64,000 nucleotides of DNA, taken from assembly GCA_002292375.1 (NCBI GenBank), contig DBBV01000017.1, forward strand, positions 203,315 through 267,314. The letters run 5' to 3'. The notes under the pieces are model-generated. The model searched no databases. It saw only the letters and a list, made by a program, of their open reading frames with translations, and was not told where the DNA came from. Positions 1 to 8,634 of this stretch are shown here, in pieces. Within the stretch, counting starts at the first letter, position 1. Every line of letters starts with the position of its first letter. The position numbers and the translations under genes are program-made. The DNA is from Methylococcaceae bacterium UBA975. GTDB lineage: Bacteria > Pseudomonadota > Gammaproteobacteria > Methylococcales > Cycloclasticaceae.

Positions 1-124
1 GGGTTTGATTAATGGTAGTGACTAAACCTGCCAGCTCAATGCCGGGGTCTTGCTGCAATTGATACAGCGTCCACGCACTGTCTTTACCGCTGCTCCAAGA
101 TAGTAAGGTACGCTTTTTTATCAC
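1..124 (-). CDS. PP-loop ATP pyrophosphatase, Dph6-like (partial, N-terminus only)
   Basis: Only the first 41 codons lie in the window; the rest continues past position 1. The start is a GTG at 124 that shares bases with the TGA stop of the thioesterase gene upstream, so the two genes are translationally coupled. The N-terminus carries LSWSSGKDSAW, the SGGKD-like PP-loop that binds ATP in adenine-nucleotide alpha-hydrolase proteins related to diphthine-ammonia ligase. The bacterial members of this family have no firmly established reaction. The family assignment rests on this motif and the following hydrophobic strand only; a different N-type ATP pyrophosphatase cannot be excluded. Confidence 0.65.
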   Translation of the reverse strand, partial: MIKKRTLLSWSSGKDSAWTLYQLQQDPGIELAGLVTTINQT

Positions 125-564
125 ACCAGATCTACACCTTCCACCGACTTATCTACCGCTGCAATACGTTGTTTAATATAATCTGGCACAGGGGCTGATT
201 TTTGTTGGATAAAGTCAAACCACACCATCACACCAACACTCTTGATGACTGGCTCATCTTCACCCTTACGGTAAATTTCTGCGATTAAGGTTGCGCTGGA
301 ACGACCAATTTTGCCGACCCGAGAGCAGACCTCTAATGTGGCCGGGTAATGCACTTGTTGTAAATAACTACACTGCATGTCCGCCAATAACCAGCCCGCT
401 TCCATTCCAACCAATAAGGGGTGCTGCATAACCTCATCACAATACGCAACGCGAGCCGATTCGAGGTAACGAATAAAATGTACATTATTGGTATGCCCAA
501 ATATATCCGACTCCCCCCAGGCGACGTTAACTGGAAAGGTATGTGAAAAATCTTTTCTGCTCAT
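121..564 (-). CDS. Acyl-CoA thioesterase, 4HBT hotdog family
   Basis: A 147-residue single hotdog-fold protein. Residues about 15-35 read WGESDIFGHTNNVHF, the conserved aspartate/glycine/histidine/asparagine pattern of 4-hydroxybenzoyl-CoA thioesterase-like enzymes (YbgC/FadM type), which hydrolyse acyl-CoA thioesters to the free acid and CoA in the cytoplasm. Length is typical. It lies 45 bp downstream of an acyl-CoA ligase on the same strand and overlaps the next gene by four bases, so the three probably form one transcript. Pairing with a ligase suggests a role in balancing a fatty or aromatic acyl-CoA pool, but the substrate cannot be read from the sequence. Confidence 0.85.
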   Translation of the reverse strand: MSRKDFSHTFPVNVAWGESDIFGHTNNVHFIRYLESARVAYCDEVMQHPLLVGMEAGWLLADMQCSYLQQVHYPATLEVCSRVGKIGRSSATLIAEIYRKGEDEPVIKSVGVMVWFDFIQQKSAPVPDYIKQRIAAVDKSVEGVDLV

Positions 565-609
565 TCTTTACACTCAGATAGGGTTGATTGGCGCTACAAA
601 CTTAACCAT

Positions 610-2151
610 TTAGCAGATGCCCCGCTCAACTTCCCCTTGTTTATTTAACACGCGCTTTACAATTTTACCGGCCCCATTTTTAGGGAGCGCATCCAAAAAC
701 ACGACTTTTCTGGGTACTTCATAATTACCTAGATGTTGACGGCACCACGCGCGAATATCAACGGAGCTGGCCTCTGCGCCTTCTTTTAAGACAATGTAGG
801 CCACTGGTATTTCACCATGAACATCATCAACCTGACCGATAACCGCTGCTTCTAGCACCGGCGCATATTGGTACAACACCTCTTCTATGATACGCGGATA
901 GACATTCATTCCGTTAACAATCACCATGTCTTTTTTGCGGTCTAGAATACTGAAATAACCGTCGTCGTCTTCTGTCCCTAAATCACCGGTTAAGAACCAG
1001 TCTTGATAAAAGGATTCGGCTGTTGCCTCGGCTAATTTCCAGTAACCTTTCATGACACTGTTTCCCCTAACTGCAATTTCACCGATCTCGCCGTGGGGCA
1101 GCTGTTGACCTGTTTCATTTAATATTCTCATCTCAACCCCTGGTACCGGCAAACCAACCGTACCGACCTTTCTGACACCACCAATGGGGTTAACACAAGT
1201 AACCGGCGAGCACTCAGTAGGGCCGTCACCTTCATAAATCGCAACATTAAATGCTTTTTCAAACCGATTGAGTATATCCACCGGCATCGACGCACCACCT
1301 GAGATACACATCCTGACTGAACTAAAACGTTTCGCGTTATCTGTTTTAAGGTTTAACAACACGTTATACATACTGGGCACGCCCAAAAACACACTGGATT
1401 GAGTTTGTTCTATAACATTAAGTAGCTTATCCGGATCAAACTTGGGAAGCGGCACAAAACAACAGCCGTGCGTTAATGGAGTTAACATCCCCACCGTCGC
1501 TGCAAAGGCATGAAACATCGGTAACACAAGAGCAATGACGTCTTCAGATGCACGCCATCTCATGGCCTCAAAAACGCTGGCTGTGTTCGCCACCAAGTTT
1601 TGGTGTGTCAGCATAGCGCCTTTCGGGTGCCCCGTTGTGCCCGACGTATATAAAATTGCGACTAAATCATTCGCCACATCAATGTCTATTTCAGGCGTAA
1701 CACCCGCATTATTAAATGCCGCTCGCCATGCAGTAGATTTTTGCTGATCCTGACTAATGCACATCAAAAATAGTGGATGATCAAGTAAGGCGTGGAGCTG
1801 TTCAATATTGGCTTCAAAGGCATCGTGGTAAACAATACCTGACACATCTGCATTACGTATAACATAAGAGATTTCAGTCGGCTTTTGTAATAAGTTGATC
1901 GGCACTACGACGCACCCTGCCTTAACAATCCCCATATAAGCTATAGCAAATTCAGCACCGTTAATGCAATACAGCGCCACGCGATCACCTTTAGCTAAAC
2001 CTTTTTGTATGAGGCCAGCAGCAAACTTATCTGACGCAATTTTAATATCAATAAAACTGTACGTTTTATCCCCATCAATAATGGCTCTATCGTTAGCGTA
2101 AAGCGCTGCGGCATCATTAAATGCCTGAATTAAAGATTTCTTTGCCTGCAT
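610..2151 (-). CDS. Acyl-CoA synthetase (AMP-binding ligase, fatty-acid-CoA ligase type)
   Basis: A 513-residue member of the ANL adenylate-forming superfamily, which activates a carboxylic acid with ATP and then forms the CoA thioester. The phosphate-binding loop YTSGTTGHPKG is at residues 168-178. The A5-like motif YEGDGPTECSPV follows at about 305-316 (a canonical family reads YGxTE), the hinge region FLTGDLG and DRKKDMV near 390-410, and the catalytic lysine motif PKNGAGKIVKR near the C-terminus. All core motifs are intact. It is followed by a thioesterase gene and is probably the first gene of that transcript. A medium- or long-chain fatty acid is the likely substrate; an aromatic acid is possible given the hydrocarbon genes elsewhere, but this is inference. 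Confidence 0.85.
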   Translation of the reverse strand: MQAKKSLIQAFNDAAALYANDRAIIDGDKTYSFIDIKIASDKFAAGLIQKGLAKGDRVALYCINGAEFAIAYMGIVKAGCVVVPINLLQKPTEISYVIRNADVSGIVYHDAFEANIEQLHALLDHPLFLMCISQDQQKSTAWRAAFNNAGVTPEIDIDVANDLVAILYTSGTTGHPKGAMLTHQNLVANTASVFEAMRWRASEDVIALVLPMFHAFAATVGMLTPLTHGCCFVPLPKFDPDKLLNVIEQTQSSVFLGVPSMYNVLLNLKTDNAKRFSSVRMCISGGASMPVDILNRFEKAFNVAIYEGDGPTECSPVTCVNPIGGVRKVGTVGLPVPGVEMRILNETGQQLPHGEIGEIAVRGNSVMKGYWKLAEATAESFYQDWFLTGDLGTEDDDGYFSILDRKKDMVIVNGMNVYPRIIEEVLYQYAPVLEAAVIGQVDDVHGEIPVAYIVLKEGAEASSVDIRAWCRQHLGNYEVPRKVVFLDALPKNGAGKIVKRVLNKQGEVERGIC

Positions 2152-2399
2152 TTTTCCTCACTATTTGACTTACCATCGCCCGAGAGCGAGATCAACCTTA
2201 TTATTTTAATAGACTATTATTTAATGTACGGCTGATACTGTCTATAGAAATAGTCTTCAAATATTTTACTAGGCGTTGCCACAGGCTGTTTGACTGGATA
2301 TTAAAAGAAAATGATCGCTGGTACGGTAGGCTCTCGCCCGTGTATTTGGGCTAACAGACCGAGGGTTTTAATGATTTACCTTGTCAGAAATAACTTTAC

Positions 2400-2789
2400 T
2401 TATTTAACAATTTTCAAAAAAGGCTTCTGTTTTTTAGCATCCGTTTTTGGCGGACTAGGTTCTGGCGGTACATCGTCTTCAAAACGCTCATCAAACATCA
2501 TACCTTTACCATTTTCTTTTGCATACACGGCGAGTATGGCATTAATGGGAATAAATAAATTTTCAGGTTTGCCAGAAAAGCGTGCCGAAAAGGACACTGC
2601 ATCATTGTCTAGGCACCAATGCTGAATCGCATTCGGATGGGCGTTTAAGATGATTTTATTGTCGTTAACAAATGCTGTCGGTACGGCTACGTTTTCATGA
2701 CTTGCATCAACCAATAAATAGGGCGTTAAATTATTTTCAATAATCCATTCGTGTAACGCCCGGACTAAATGAGGTTTTAATGGTGTCAT
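2400..2789 (-). CDS. sspB: ClpXP protease specificity-enhancing factor SspB
   Basis: A 129-residue adaptor that binds the ssrA tag of tmRNA-tagged proteins and delivers them to ClpXP. The N-terminal domain matches SspB closely (for example residues LVRALHEWIIENNLTPYLLV, then NAHPNAI and FSARFSGKP). A flexible acidic and proline-rich linker follows, and the protein ends in LKIVK, the short C-terminal tail (family form LRVVK) that docks on the ClpX zinc-binding domain. The gene follows sspA by nine bases, the conserved sspA-sspB arrangement. No terminator is obvious in the 248 bases downstream before the acyl-CoA ligase gene. Confidence 0.95.
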   Translation of the reverse strand: MTPLKPHLVRALHEWIIENNLTPYLLVDASHENVAVPTAFVNDNKIILNAHPNAIQHWCLDNDAVSFSARFSGKPENLFIPINAILAVYAKENGKGMMFDERFEDDVPPEPSPPKTDAKKQKPFLKIVK

Positions 2790-2798
2790 TGAAAGATG

Positions 2799-3446
2799 CT
2801 ATGAAGCCATTAATACATGACTTTCCATCATTTCATGCTCTTCTTTGCTCAAGCTGCGTTTGAAGGTCTCACGTTGGCTCACTCGATTAATGTAGTCATT
2901 AATTGCTTTAGATTCTTTAGGCAGCTCAATACCGTATAAAGGCAAGCGCCATAATAATGGGGCTAACACGCCATCCACCAAGCTGAATTCGTCACTTAAA
3001 AAATACTTATTCGCCTCAAACAAGGGTGTTGCAGCAATTAAGTTTTCTCTCAGTAGTTTTTTTGCCTTGGCTGCTTTTTTCTCACCCGCGTTGATAATAT
3101 CGTCTAACAATGAATACCAATCTTGGTCAATGCGGTGGATAAGCAAGCGGGAACGTGCGCGTGACACCGGGTCAATCGGGTATAACGGCGGGTGAGGGAA
3201 ACGTTCGTCTAAATACTCCATAATGATGCGCGAGTTAAACAACGATAAATCACGATCAACTAAAATAGGCAGGGTTCCGTAGGGGTTTAGTTCTTGTAAA
3301 TCTTCCGGAAACTCTTTGCCATCGATAAATTCAACTTCGGCCGAAGCGCTTTTTTCACACAGTATAAAACGGGCTCTATGACTGTAGTGGCAAACGGGGT
3401 CTGCAAACAAGGTCATGATTGATTTTCTATTTAGTACATTGATCAT
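2799..3446 (-). CDS. sspA: Stringent starvation protein A (GST-fold RNA polymerase-associated protein)
   Basis: SspA is a glutathione-S-transferase-fold protein that binds RNA polymerase and influences stationary-phase and acid-tolerance genes. The thioredoxin-like N-domain begins at MTLFADP, and the characteristic NPYGTLPILVDRDL and IIMEYLDERFPHPPLYP segments are present, followed by the all-helical C-domain (FLSDEFSLVDG, LLWRLPLYGIELP). An in-frame ATG exists further upstream at 3494, but the sequence between carries an intrinsic terminator hairpin and the family N-terminus aligns with the ATG at 3446, giving 215 residues. The start has only a weak ribosome site (GGA about 9 bases upstream). 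The gene lies downstream of petC and upstream of sspB, as in many gammaproteobacteria. Confidence 0.93.
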   Translation of the reverse strand: MINVLNRKSIMTLFADPVCHYSHRARFILCEKSASAEVEFIDGKEFPEDLQELNPYGTLPILVDRDLSLFNSRIIMEYLDERFPHPPLYPIDPVSRARSRLLIHRIDQDWYSLLDDIINAGEKKAAKAKKLLRENLIAATPLFEANKYFLSDEFSLVDGVLAPLLWRLPLYGIELPKESKAINDYINRVSQRETFKRSLSKEEHEMMESHVLMAS

Positions 3447-3465
3447 CGTTGTATCCATTTTATTA

Positions 3466-3500
3466 AAGTAAAAGAGCTTTGTGCTTGTACACAAAGCTCT
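3466..3500 (-). terminator. Intrinsic terminator after petC
   Basis: On the minus strand a perfect 11-bp inverted repeat (AGAGCTTTGTG / CACAAAGCTCT, arms 3473-3483 and 3490-3500) with a six-base loop is followed by TTTTACTTT. It lies 24 bases after the petC stop and only 20 bases ahead of the chosen sspA start, so it should end most bc1 transcripts and attenuate read-through into sspA. Confidence 0.85.
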
Positions 3501-3524
3501 GAAGTAGTGTGTCGTGTATACGTT

Positions 3525-4262
3525 TTAATGAATATCTTTCCAATATTCTTTCTTCAAAAAATAGAAAATTATCAGCATGATGAATATGAAGAATAAAACC
3601 TTACCGCCTAGTCGTTCACGTTCCATTTTGGCAGGTTCACCCATGTAGGTCATGAAATTGACGAGGTCATTCATTGCTGCATCAAATTCTTTCTCATTCA
3701 TCCGCCCCGGTTCCGCTATAACCAGTTTATCGATCACTGTACGAACGGTGCCGTCATCGGATTCAACATCTTTATAAACTGCACGTTGTAAACCTTGAAG
3801 GTCAGCCAATACGTGAGGCATACCAACACTAGGAAATAACGCATTGTTTACCCCAAACGGACGGGATTCATCGATGTAAAAACTTTTCAGGTAGGTATAT
3901 AACCAGTCTGCACCACGAGATCGCGCCGTTAATGATAAATCAGGCGGGTTAACACCAAACCATTTTTCAGCGTCTTTAGCCCGCATCGCTATGGTCATTC
4001 CGTCAAAAATCTTTTCACCAGTAAACATTAAGTTAAGTTCGACCAATTCAGGCGAAATCGCAAGGTCTTCACCCATACGTGAATACCTTAACTGTTTGGC
4101 CGAATGACAACTTAAACAATAATTGACGAAGTATTTTGCACCCCGTTGCAAAGAGGCCTTATTACCGAGATCTATGGTCGCTGATTGCAATGGAATACCA
4201 CCACCCGCGGCTATAGCCGATGATGAACACAAAACCAACAGTATTATTATTAACTTTTTCAT
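3525..4262 (-). CDS. petC: Cytochrome c1 of the bc1 complex
   Basis: A 245-residue membrane-anchored c-type cytochrome of ubiquinol:cytochrome c reductase; it passes electrons from the Rieske centre to soluble cytochrome c on the periplasmic side. A signal peptide occupies about residues 1-19. The haem-binding CLSCH motif is at 49-53. A region around GMPH in the C-terminal half probably supplies the axial methionine. One C-terminal transmembrane helix (VLFFIFIMLIIFYFL) ends near residue 237, followed by a short basic tail. It overlaps petB by four bases (ATGA), so the subunits are translationally coupled. Confidence 0.95.
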   Translation of the reverse strand: MKKLIIILLVLCSSSAIAAGGGIPLQSATIDLGNKASLQRGAKYFVNYCLSCHSAKQLRYSRMGEDLAISPELVELNLMFTGEKIFDGMTIAMRAKDAEKWFGVNPPDLSLTARSRGADWLYTYLKSFYIDESRPFGVNNALFPSVGMPHVLADLQGLQRAVYKDVESDDGTVRTVIDKLVIAEPGRMNEKEFDAAMNDLVNFMTYMGEPAKMERERLGGKVLFFIFIMLIIFYFLKKEYWKDIH

Positions 4263-5485
4263 TTGCTCTCTACCCTCTCTGGTACATTTTTAGCCTCGCC
4301 TATCTTTGAATAAAAAGGCATCAATAAGAAAAATGCAAAATAAATGATTGAGAACAGCCTTGAAAAAATCGTTCCAACCGTTGTTACCGGTTGCATTCCA
4401 AAATAACCCAATCCAATAAAGCTAATCACAAACGCAATGATGGCAGCTTTAAAAATAGGACCTCTATAACGAATAGATTTATTGATTCCACGATCTAGCC
4501 ACGGTAGTAAAAACAGCACGAAAATCGCACCGCCCATCGCCACAACACCTAAGAATTTATCAGGCACCGCTCTTAAAATCGCATAAAACGGCGTAAAGTA
4601 CCAAACAGGCGCGATATGATCAGGTGTTTTCAAAGGATCTGCCGGTACAAAGTTAGCGTGCTCTAAGAAATACCCACCCATTTCTGGCATGTAGAAAATA
4701 ATTAGCGCAAATATAAACAAAAACACTGCAACACCGACTAAATCCTTAACTGAATAATAGGGGTGGAACGGAATACCGTCTAAGGGAACGCCGTTTTCAT
4801 CCTTATGCTTTTTGATTTCAATCCCTTCTGGGTTATTTGAGCCTACCGCGTGTAATGCAACGATATGCATAAACACCAAAATAACCAACACTAATGGAAT
4901 AGCAATCACATGGAACGCAAAAAAGCGGTTTAGCGTTGCATCCGAAATAACGTAATCGCCTCTTAGCCAGAGGGCCAAATCTTCACCAACGTATGGAATA
5001 GCGCCGAATAACGACACGATAACTTGCGCACCCCAGTAAGACATTTGTCCCCAAGGTAATAGGTAACCCATAAAGGCTTCAGCCATTAAAGCCACATAGA
5101 TAATCATACCGAACGTCCAAACTAACTCACGTGGTTTTTTGAACGAACCATACACCAAGCCTCTGAACATATGCAGGTATACGACAATGAAAAAAGCCGA
5201 GGCACCGGTTGAGTGCATGTATCGAATTAACCAGCCCCAATCGACATCACGCATAATGTATTCCACCGAATCAAAGGCTAATTGCGCATCTGGTTTGTAG
5301 TGGATGGTTAGGAAAATACCGGTAATAATCTGATTGATCAGTACTAAAATGGCCAGCGAACCAAAATAATACATCCAGTTGAAATTTTTTGGCGCGTAGT
5401 ACTCGGCCAAATGTTCGTTCCAAACTTTGCTTAGAGGAAAACGGTCATCAACCCAATTTAACGCATTCTTTAAGACACCACTCAT
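4259..5485 (-). CDS. petB: Cytochrome b of the bc1 complex
   Basis: The 408-residue dihaem quinol-oxidising subunit, an integral inner-membrane protein with about eight helices. The four haem ligands are visible as H91 and H105 in helix B and H192 and H207 in helix D. GYLLPWGQMSYWGA forms the cd region near 140-153. The Qo-site motif usually written PEWY reads PVWY at 293-296, so the usual glutamate is a valine. The length is that of the non-split proteobacterial form. It sits between petA (one shared base) and petC (four-base overlap) in a classic petABC operon. Confidence 0.96.
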   Translation of the reverse strand: MSGVLKNALNWVDDRFPLSKVWNEHLAEYYAPKNFNWMYYFGSLAILVLINQIITGIFLTIHYKPDAQLAFDSVEYIMRDVDWGWLIRYMHSTGASAFFIVVYLHMFRGLVYGSFKKPRELVWTFGMIIYVALMAEAFMGYLLPWGQMSYWGAQVIVSLFGAIPYVGEDLALWLRGDYVISDATLNRFFAFHVIAIPLVLVILVFMHIVALHAVGSNNPEGIEIKKHKDENGVPLDGIPFHPYYSVKDLVGVAVFLFIFALIIFYMPEMGGYFLEHANFVPADPLKTPDHIAPVWYFTPFYAILRAVPDKFLGVVAMGGAIFVLFLLPWLDRGINKSIRYRGPIFKAAIIAFVISFIGLGYFGMQPVTTVGTIFSRLFSIIYFAFFLLMPFYSKIGEAKNVPERVESK

Positions 5486-6078
5486 TAGCCTCTCCCTCCG
5501 TCTGAACCGATCAGTATTCGACTATCTGTTATGTATTCATGCGGCGGAATCACGAGATTCAACGGCGCTGGCACACCAGCAAAAACACGGCCAGCCAAAT
5601 CAAACGCCGAGCCATGGCAAGGGCAGAAAAACCCACCTTTCCAATCTGGGCCAAGATCTTCGGGTGCCACTTCAGGTCTAAAGGTAGGCGAGCACCCCAA
5701 ATGGGTACAAATACCCACCGCTAAAAAAACTTCTGGCTTTAGCGAGCGATTAACGTTTTTACATAATTCAGGCTGCTCGGACTCATTCGATTCTGGATCC
5801 CTTAATTGACCGGACATTTCGGCAATATCTTGTAGCACTTGCTCAGAACGTTTTAAAATCCAAACCGGTTTTCCACGCCATTCAACACGGATCAACTGGC
5901 CTAACTCTAACTTGGCTATATCGGCTTCAACGGGCGCGCCAGCGGCTTTTGCACGCGCACTGGGGTTCATTGATGCTAAAAAAGGTACCGCAACGTACGC
6001 AGCACCTACGCCAGTTACTGCTGTCGCTGCGGCTGTTAAAAAAAGGCGTCGCCGCTTATCTACTACCTGTTCGCTCAT
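5485..6078 (-). CDS. petA: Rieske iron-sulfur subunit of the bc1 complex
   Basis: A 197-residue [2Fe-2S] protein with a periplasmic head. Residues 8-12 (KRRRL) start a twin-arginine-type signal followed by a hydrophobic anchor to about residue 37. The cluster ligands are C124 and H126 in CTHLGC and C152 and H155 in CPCHG; C129 and C154 can form the stabilising disulfide. It is the first gene of petABC, preceded by GGAG at a good distance and by an AT-rich 157-base gap from hisC that should hold the promoter. The mobile head domain shuttles electrons from the Qo site to cytochrome c1. Confidence 0.96.
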   Translation of the reverse strand: MSEQVVDKRRRLFLTAAATAVTGVGAAYVAVPFLASMNPSARAKAAGAPVEADIAKLELGQLIRVEWRGKPVWILKRSEQVLQDIAEMSGQLRDPESNESEQPELCKNVNRSLKPEVFLAVGICTHLGCSPTFRPEVAPEDLGPDWKGGFFCPCHGSAFDLAGRVFAGVPAPLNLVIPPHEYITDSRILIGSDGGRG

Positions 6079-6183
6079 TTAACTCTCCATAAAATCATCG
6101 TATATTTCTCATATTAATTTTGTACGGCACTTAATAAGCGGAATTTTAGCATATTATCTAAATTTTTTGGGGACACGGCCACT

Positions 6184-6221
6184 GCATAAAATGACTTATT
6201 TTAGCGCCAGCTGTTTTATGC
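6184..6221. repeat. Inverted repeat between hisC and petA
   Basis: An 8-bp inverted repeat (GCATAAAA at 6184-6191, TTTTATGC at 6214-6221) surrounds a 22-base loop just after the hisC stop. It lacks a U-tract and has few GC pairs, so it may be a weak transcript-end structure for the his genes or a binding site upstream of petA. No stronger signal is visible in this gap. Confidence 0.3.
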
Positions 6222-6235
6222 TGACTACACACGTG

Positions 6236-7369
6236 TTATTCGGAACGAAGTATCGACGTTAACTGCGCAATAAAGAGTTGATTTTCTTCGCTTGAACCAA
6301 CCGTCACACGTAAGCAGTTGTCTGGCAGACCTGCGGTAACTGCCATTTTCTTGATTAATAAACCGGCGTCTTTTAATGCATCAAAAACCCGTTCTGCAGA
6401 GTCATTGAGTAAGGCAAATAGAATAAAGTTTGCCGCACTGTTAAACACTTGGACCCCAGCAAACTGATTTAACGCATTCAGTAGAATTTCTCGCTGCTGA
6501 CAAATCTCTTCGGCTTGCGCATCAAGTACGTCGATATGCTCAAATGCGAAACGTGCGGTCACTTGTGTTAACACATTGATATTGTAAGGTAGCCTTATTT
6601 TATCCAGCTGCGCAATCAATGCTTGATCACCTACCAAAAAACCTAAACGTAGACCAGCCAAACCGAGCTTTGAAACTGTCCGCATCACCACCACATTTGG
6701 AAAGTCATTGATGCCATGTAAATAGGTCTTTTTAGCAAACGGCTGATAGGCTTCATCGATGACCACCAATCCATTGGACGCCTCGATAATAGACAACACA
6801 TCCTCGTCTTTAAACAGGTTTGCCGTCGGATTATTCGGATAAGCTAAAAAAATTACTGCTGGGTCATGCAATTTAATCGCCGCCAACATTGCTGGCATAT
6901 CAAGTTCAAAATCGTCTGCTAAGGGCACACCGATAAAAGGCATACCAAGTGCTTTAGCAATATGTTGATACATAACAAAACTGGGTGTCGGGGCCAATAC
7001 CCGACTGCCGGCTTTCATCGCCATTAAAATAAGCTGAATCAACTCGTCCGACCCATTCCCTAGTAACACACCCAGTTGCGAGTCAACCTTAAAGCACTTA
7101 CGCAAGGCCAATACCATTTCTTGCGCTGACGGGTCTGGGTAACGATTTGGTTCCACCTGTGACAGCAGCGCCAACCAGTCTTTTTGCATGGCCTCAGGCC
7201 AACAAAACGGGTTTTCCATCGCGTCCAGCTTAATTAAGCCACTTGCCTCAGGCACGTGATACGCCAGCATGTCCTGAATTTCCGGTCGGATTAACTGCTG
7301 TATTTTTTTTTGTTTTTGTTGCAATTGAATATTAAGACGGTAGTTTACGAAATTCTGCAGATTTTGCAT
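6236..7369 (-). CDS. hisC: Histidinol-phosphate aminotransferase
   Basis: A 377-residue class I/II pyridoxal-phosphate aminotransferase that converts imidazole-acetol phosphate to histidinol phosphate. Hallmarks are KLDAMENPF near residue 48, GNGSDELIQL near 105, AYPNNPTAN, VIDEAYQPF and the PLP-lysine region RTVSKLGLAGLRLG. The first ATG at 7369 lies inside the end of hisD (38-base overlap); a TTG at 7324 beyond the hisD stop is an alternative but has no ribosome site. Conserved similarity begins only around LIRPEIQDML, so the first 25 residues are an extension or the start is misplaced. Last gene of murA-hisG-hisD-hisC. Confidence 0.93.
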   Translation of the reverse strand: MQNLQNFVNYRLNIQLQQKQKKIQQLIRPEIQDMLAYHVPEASGLIKLDAMENPFCWPEAMQKDWLALLSQVEPNRYPDPSAQEMVLALRKCFKVDSQLGVLLGNGSDELIQLILMAMKAGSRVLAPTPSFVMYQHIAKALGMPFIGVPLADDFELDMPAMLAAIKLHDPAVIFLAYPNNPTANLFKDEDVLSIIEASNGLVVIDEAYQPFAKKTYLHGINDFPNVVVMRTVSKLGLAGLRLGFLVGDQALIAQLDKIRLPYNINVLTQVTARFAFEHIDVLDAQAEEICQQREILLNALNQFAGVQVFNSAANFILFALLNDSAERVFDALKDAGLLIKKMAVTAGLPDNCLRVTVGSSEENQLFIAQLTSILRSE

Positions 7370-8630
7370 GCGCCGTTAGTGACTCACCTCGCGCCAATAC
7401 TGAGGCTGTATCGGACAACGCTGATGCACCACGTTGACTACAATTAATCACACTGGAGCGCTTTTGGAAATCATACACACCCAAAGGCGATGAAAACCGA
7501 GCCGTGCCCGAGGTAGGCAACACGTGATTAGGCCCAGCACAATAGTCGCCGAGTGCTTCCGGCGTATAACGCCCCATAAATATTGCTCCCGCGTGATGAA
7601 TGCTATCCAACCACTGCGCTGGCTCTTCAACTGACAACTCCAAATGCTCTGGGGCGATTGTGTTGGCGATACCGATCGCTAATTGCTTGTTTTCAGCATA
7701 AATAAAAGCACCGCGTTTTTCTAACGATGCCTGAATAACCACCGCACGCTCCATCGTGGGCAACAGTTTTGCCATACTTTTTTTCACTTTGTCGATAAAA
7801 CCCAGGTCCAAAGAAATTAAAATAGATTGTGCTTTTTCGTCGTGCTCTGCCTGCGAAAACAAATCCATGGCGATCCAGTCTGGGTCTGTTTCACCATCAC
7901 AAATAATCAAAATTTCTGATGGTCCTGCGACCATATCAATACCAACCTGTCCAAACACTTGTTTTTTGGCGGTCGCTACATAAATATTACCCGGTCCGAC
8001 AATTTTATCCACTGCAGGCAAGCGATCTGTACCGTAAGCCAAGGCCGCTACTGCTTGTGCACCGCCAATTCTAAATACCTTATCGACGCCCGCTAAAAAG
8101 GCGGCTGCTAACACTAAATTATTGACCTCGCCTTTGGGCGTAGGCGTTACCATAATAATCTCTGCAACCCCTGCCACCTTTGCCGGAATAACATTCATTA
8201 GTACAGATGAGGGGTAAGCCGCCTTACCACCAGGCACATAGACACCCACGCGTTGCAGTGGGTTTATTGCTTGCCCCAGGCTATTACCAAACTCGTCGTC
8301 AAAGCGCCAGGATTGTAATTTTTGTCGTTCAGCGTAGGCTTTTATACGATCTGCAGCGCATTGCAACGCCGTTTTTTGCTCAGCAGGTAAATTGTTCCAA
8401 GCCTTTTCCAGTTGATTGTGCGTTAGCTCTACGTTATCGCTAGAAACTGCCCATTGATCTAACTGTTGAGTGTAGGACAACAACGCTTCGTCACCGTTTT
8501 GACGAATATCTTTAATGATTTGAGCGACCCGTTGCACGATAGAGGCGTCATCCTCGGCATCCCAGCTGAGTAATTCGCTTAATGCATCTTTAAATTCCGC
8601 ATCAGTGGCCGTTAAGGTTTTAATTTTCAT
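7332..8630 (-). CDS. hisD: Histidinol dehydrogenase
   Basis: A 432-residue zinc enzyme that performs the last two steps of histidine synthesis, oxidising histidinol to histidine with two NAD+. Conserved segments include YVPGGKAAYPSSVLM, RIGGAQAVAALAYGT, VGPGNIYVATAK, DMVAGPSEILII and the metal-site regions SQAEHDEKAQ and APEHLEL, ending with AGPNHVLPT and FSSPLGVYDF. Length is typical. It lies four bases after hisG and overlaps the start of hisC, so the three genes are very likely co-transcribed with murA. Confidence 0.97.
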   Translation of the reverse strand: MKIKTLTATDAEFKDALSELLSWDAEDDASIVQRVAQIIKDIRQNGDEALLSYTQQLDQWAVSSDNVELTHNQLEKAWNNLPAEQKTALQCAADRIKAYAERQKLQSWRFDDEFGNSLGQAINPLQRVGVYVPGGKAAYPSSVLMNVIPAKVAGVAEIIMVTPTPKGEVNNLVLAAAFLAGVDKVFRIGGAQAVAALAYGTDRLPAVDKIVGPGNIYVATAKKQVFGQVGIDMVAGPSEILIICDGETDPDWIAMDLFSQAEHDEKAQSILISLDLGFIDKVKKSMAKLLPTMERAVVIQASLEKRGAFIYAENKQLAIGIANTIAPEHLELSVEEPAQWLDSIHHAGAIFMGRYTPEALGDYCAGPNHVLPTSGTARFSSPLGVYDFQKRSSVINCSQRGASALSDTASVLARGESLTAHAKSAEFRKLPS

Positions 8631-8634
8631 TGCC

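Noticed and set aside
2152..2399. Possible structured RNA between the acyl-CoA ligase and sspB
   Set aside because: Short GCCC/GGGC pairing on the minus strand is too weak; no tRNA, 6S or riboswitch pattern is recognisable.
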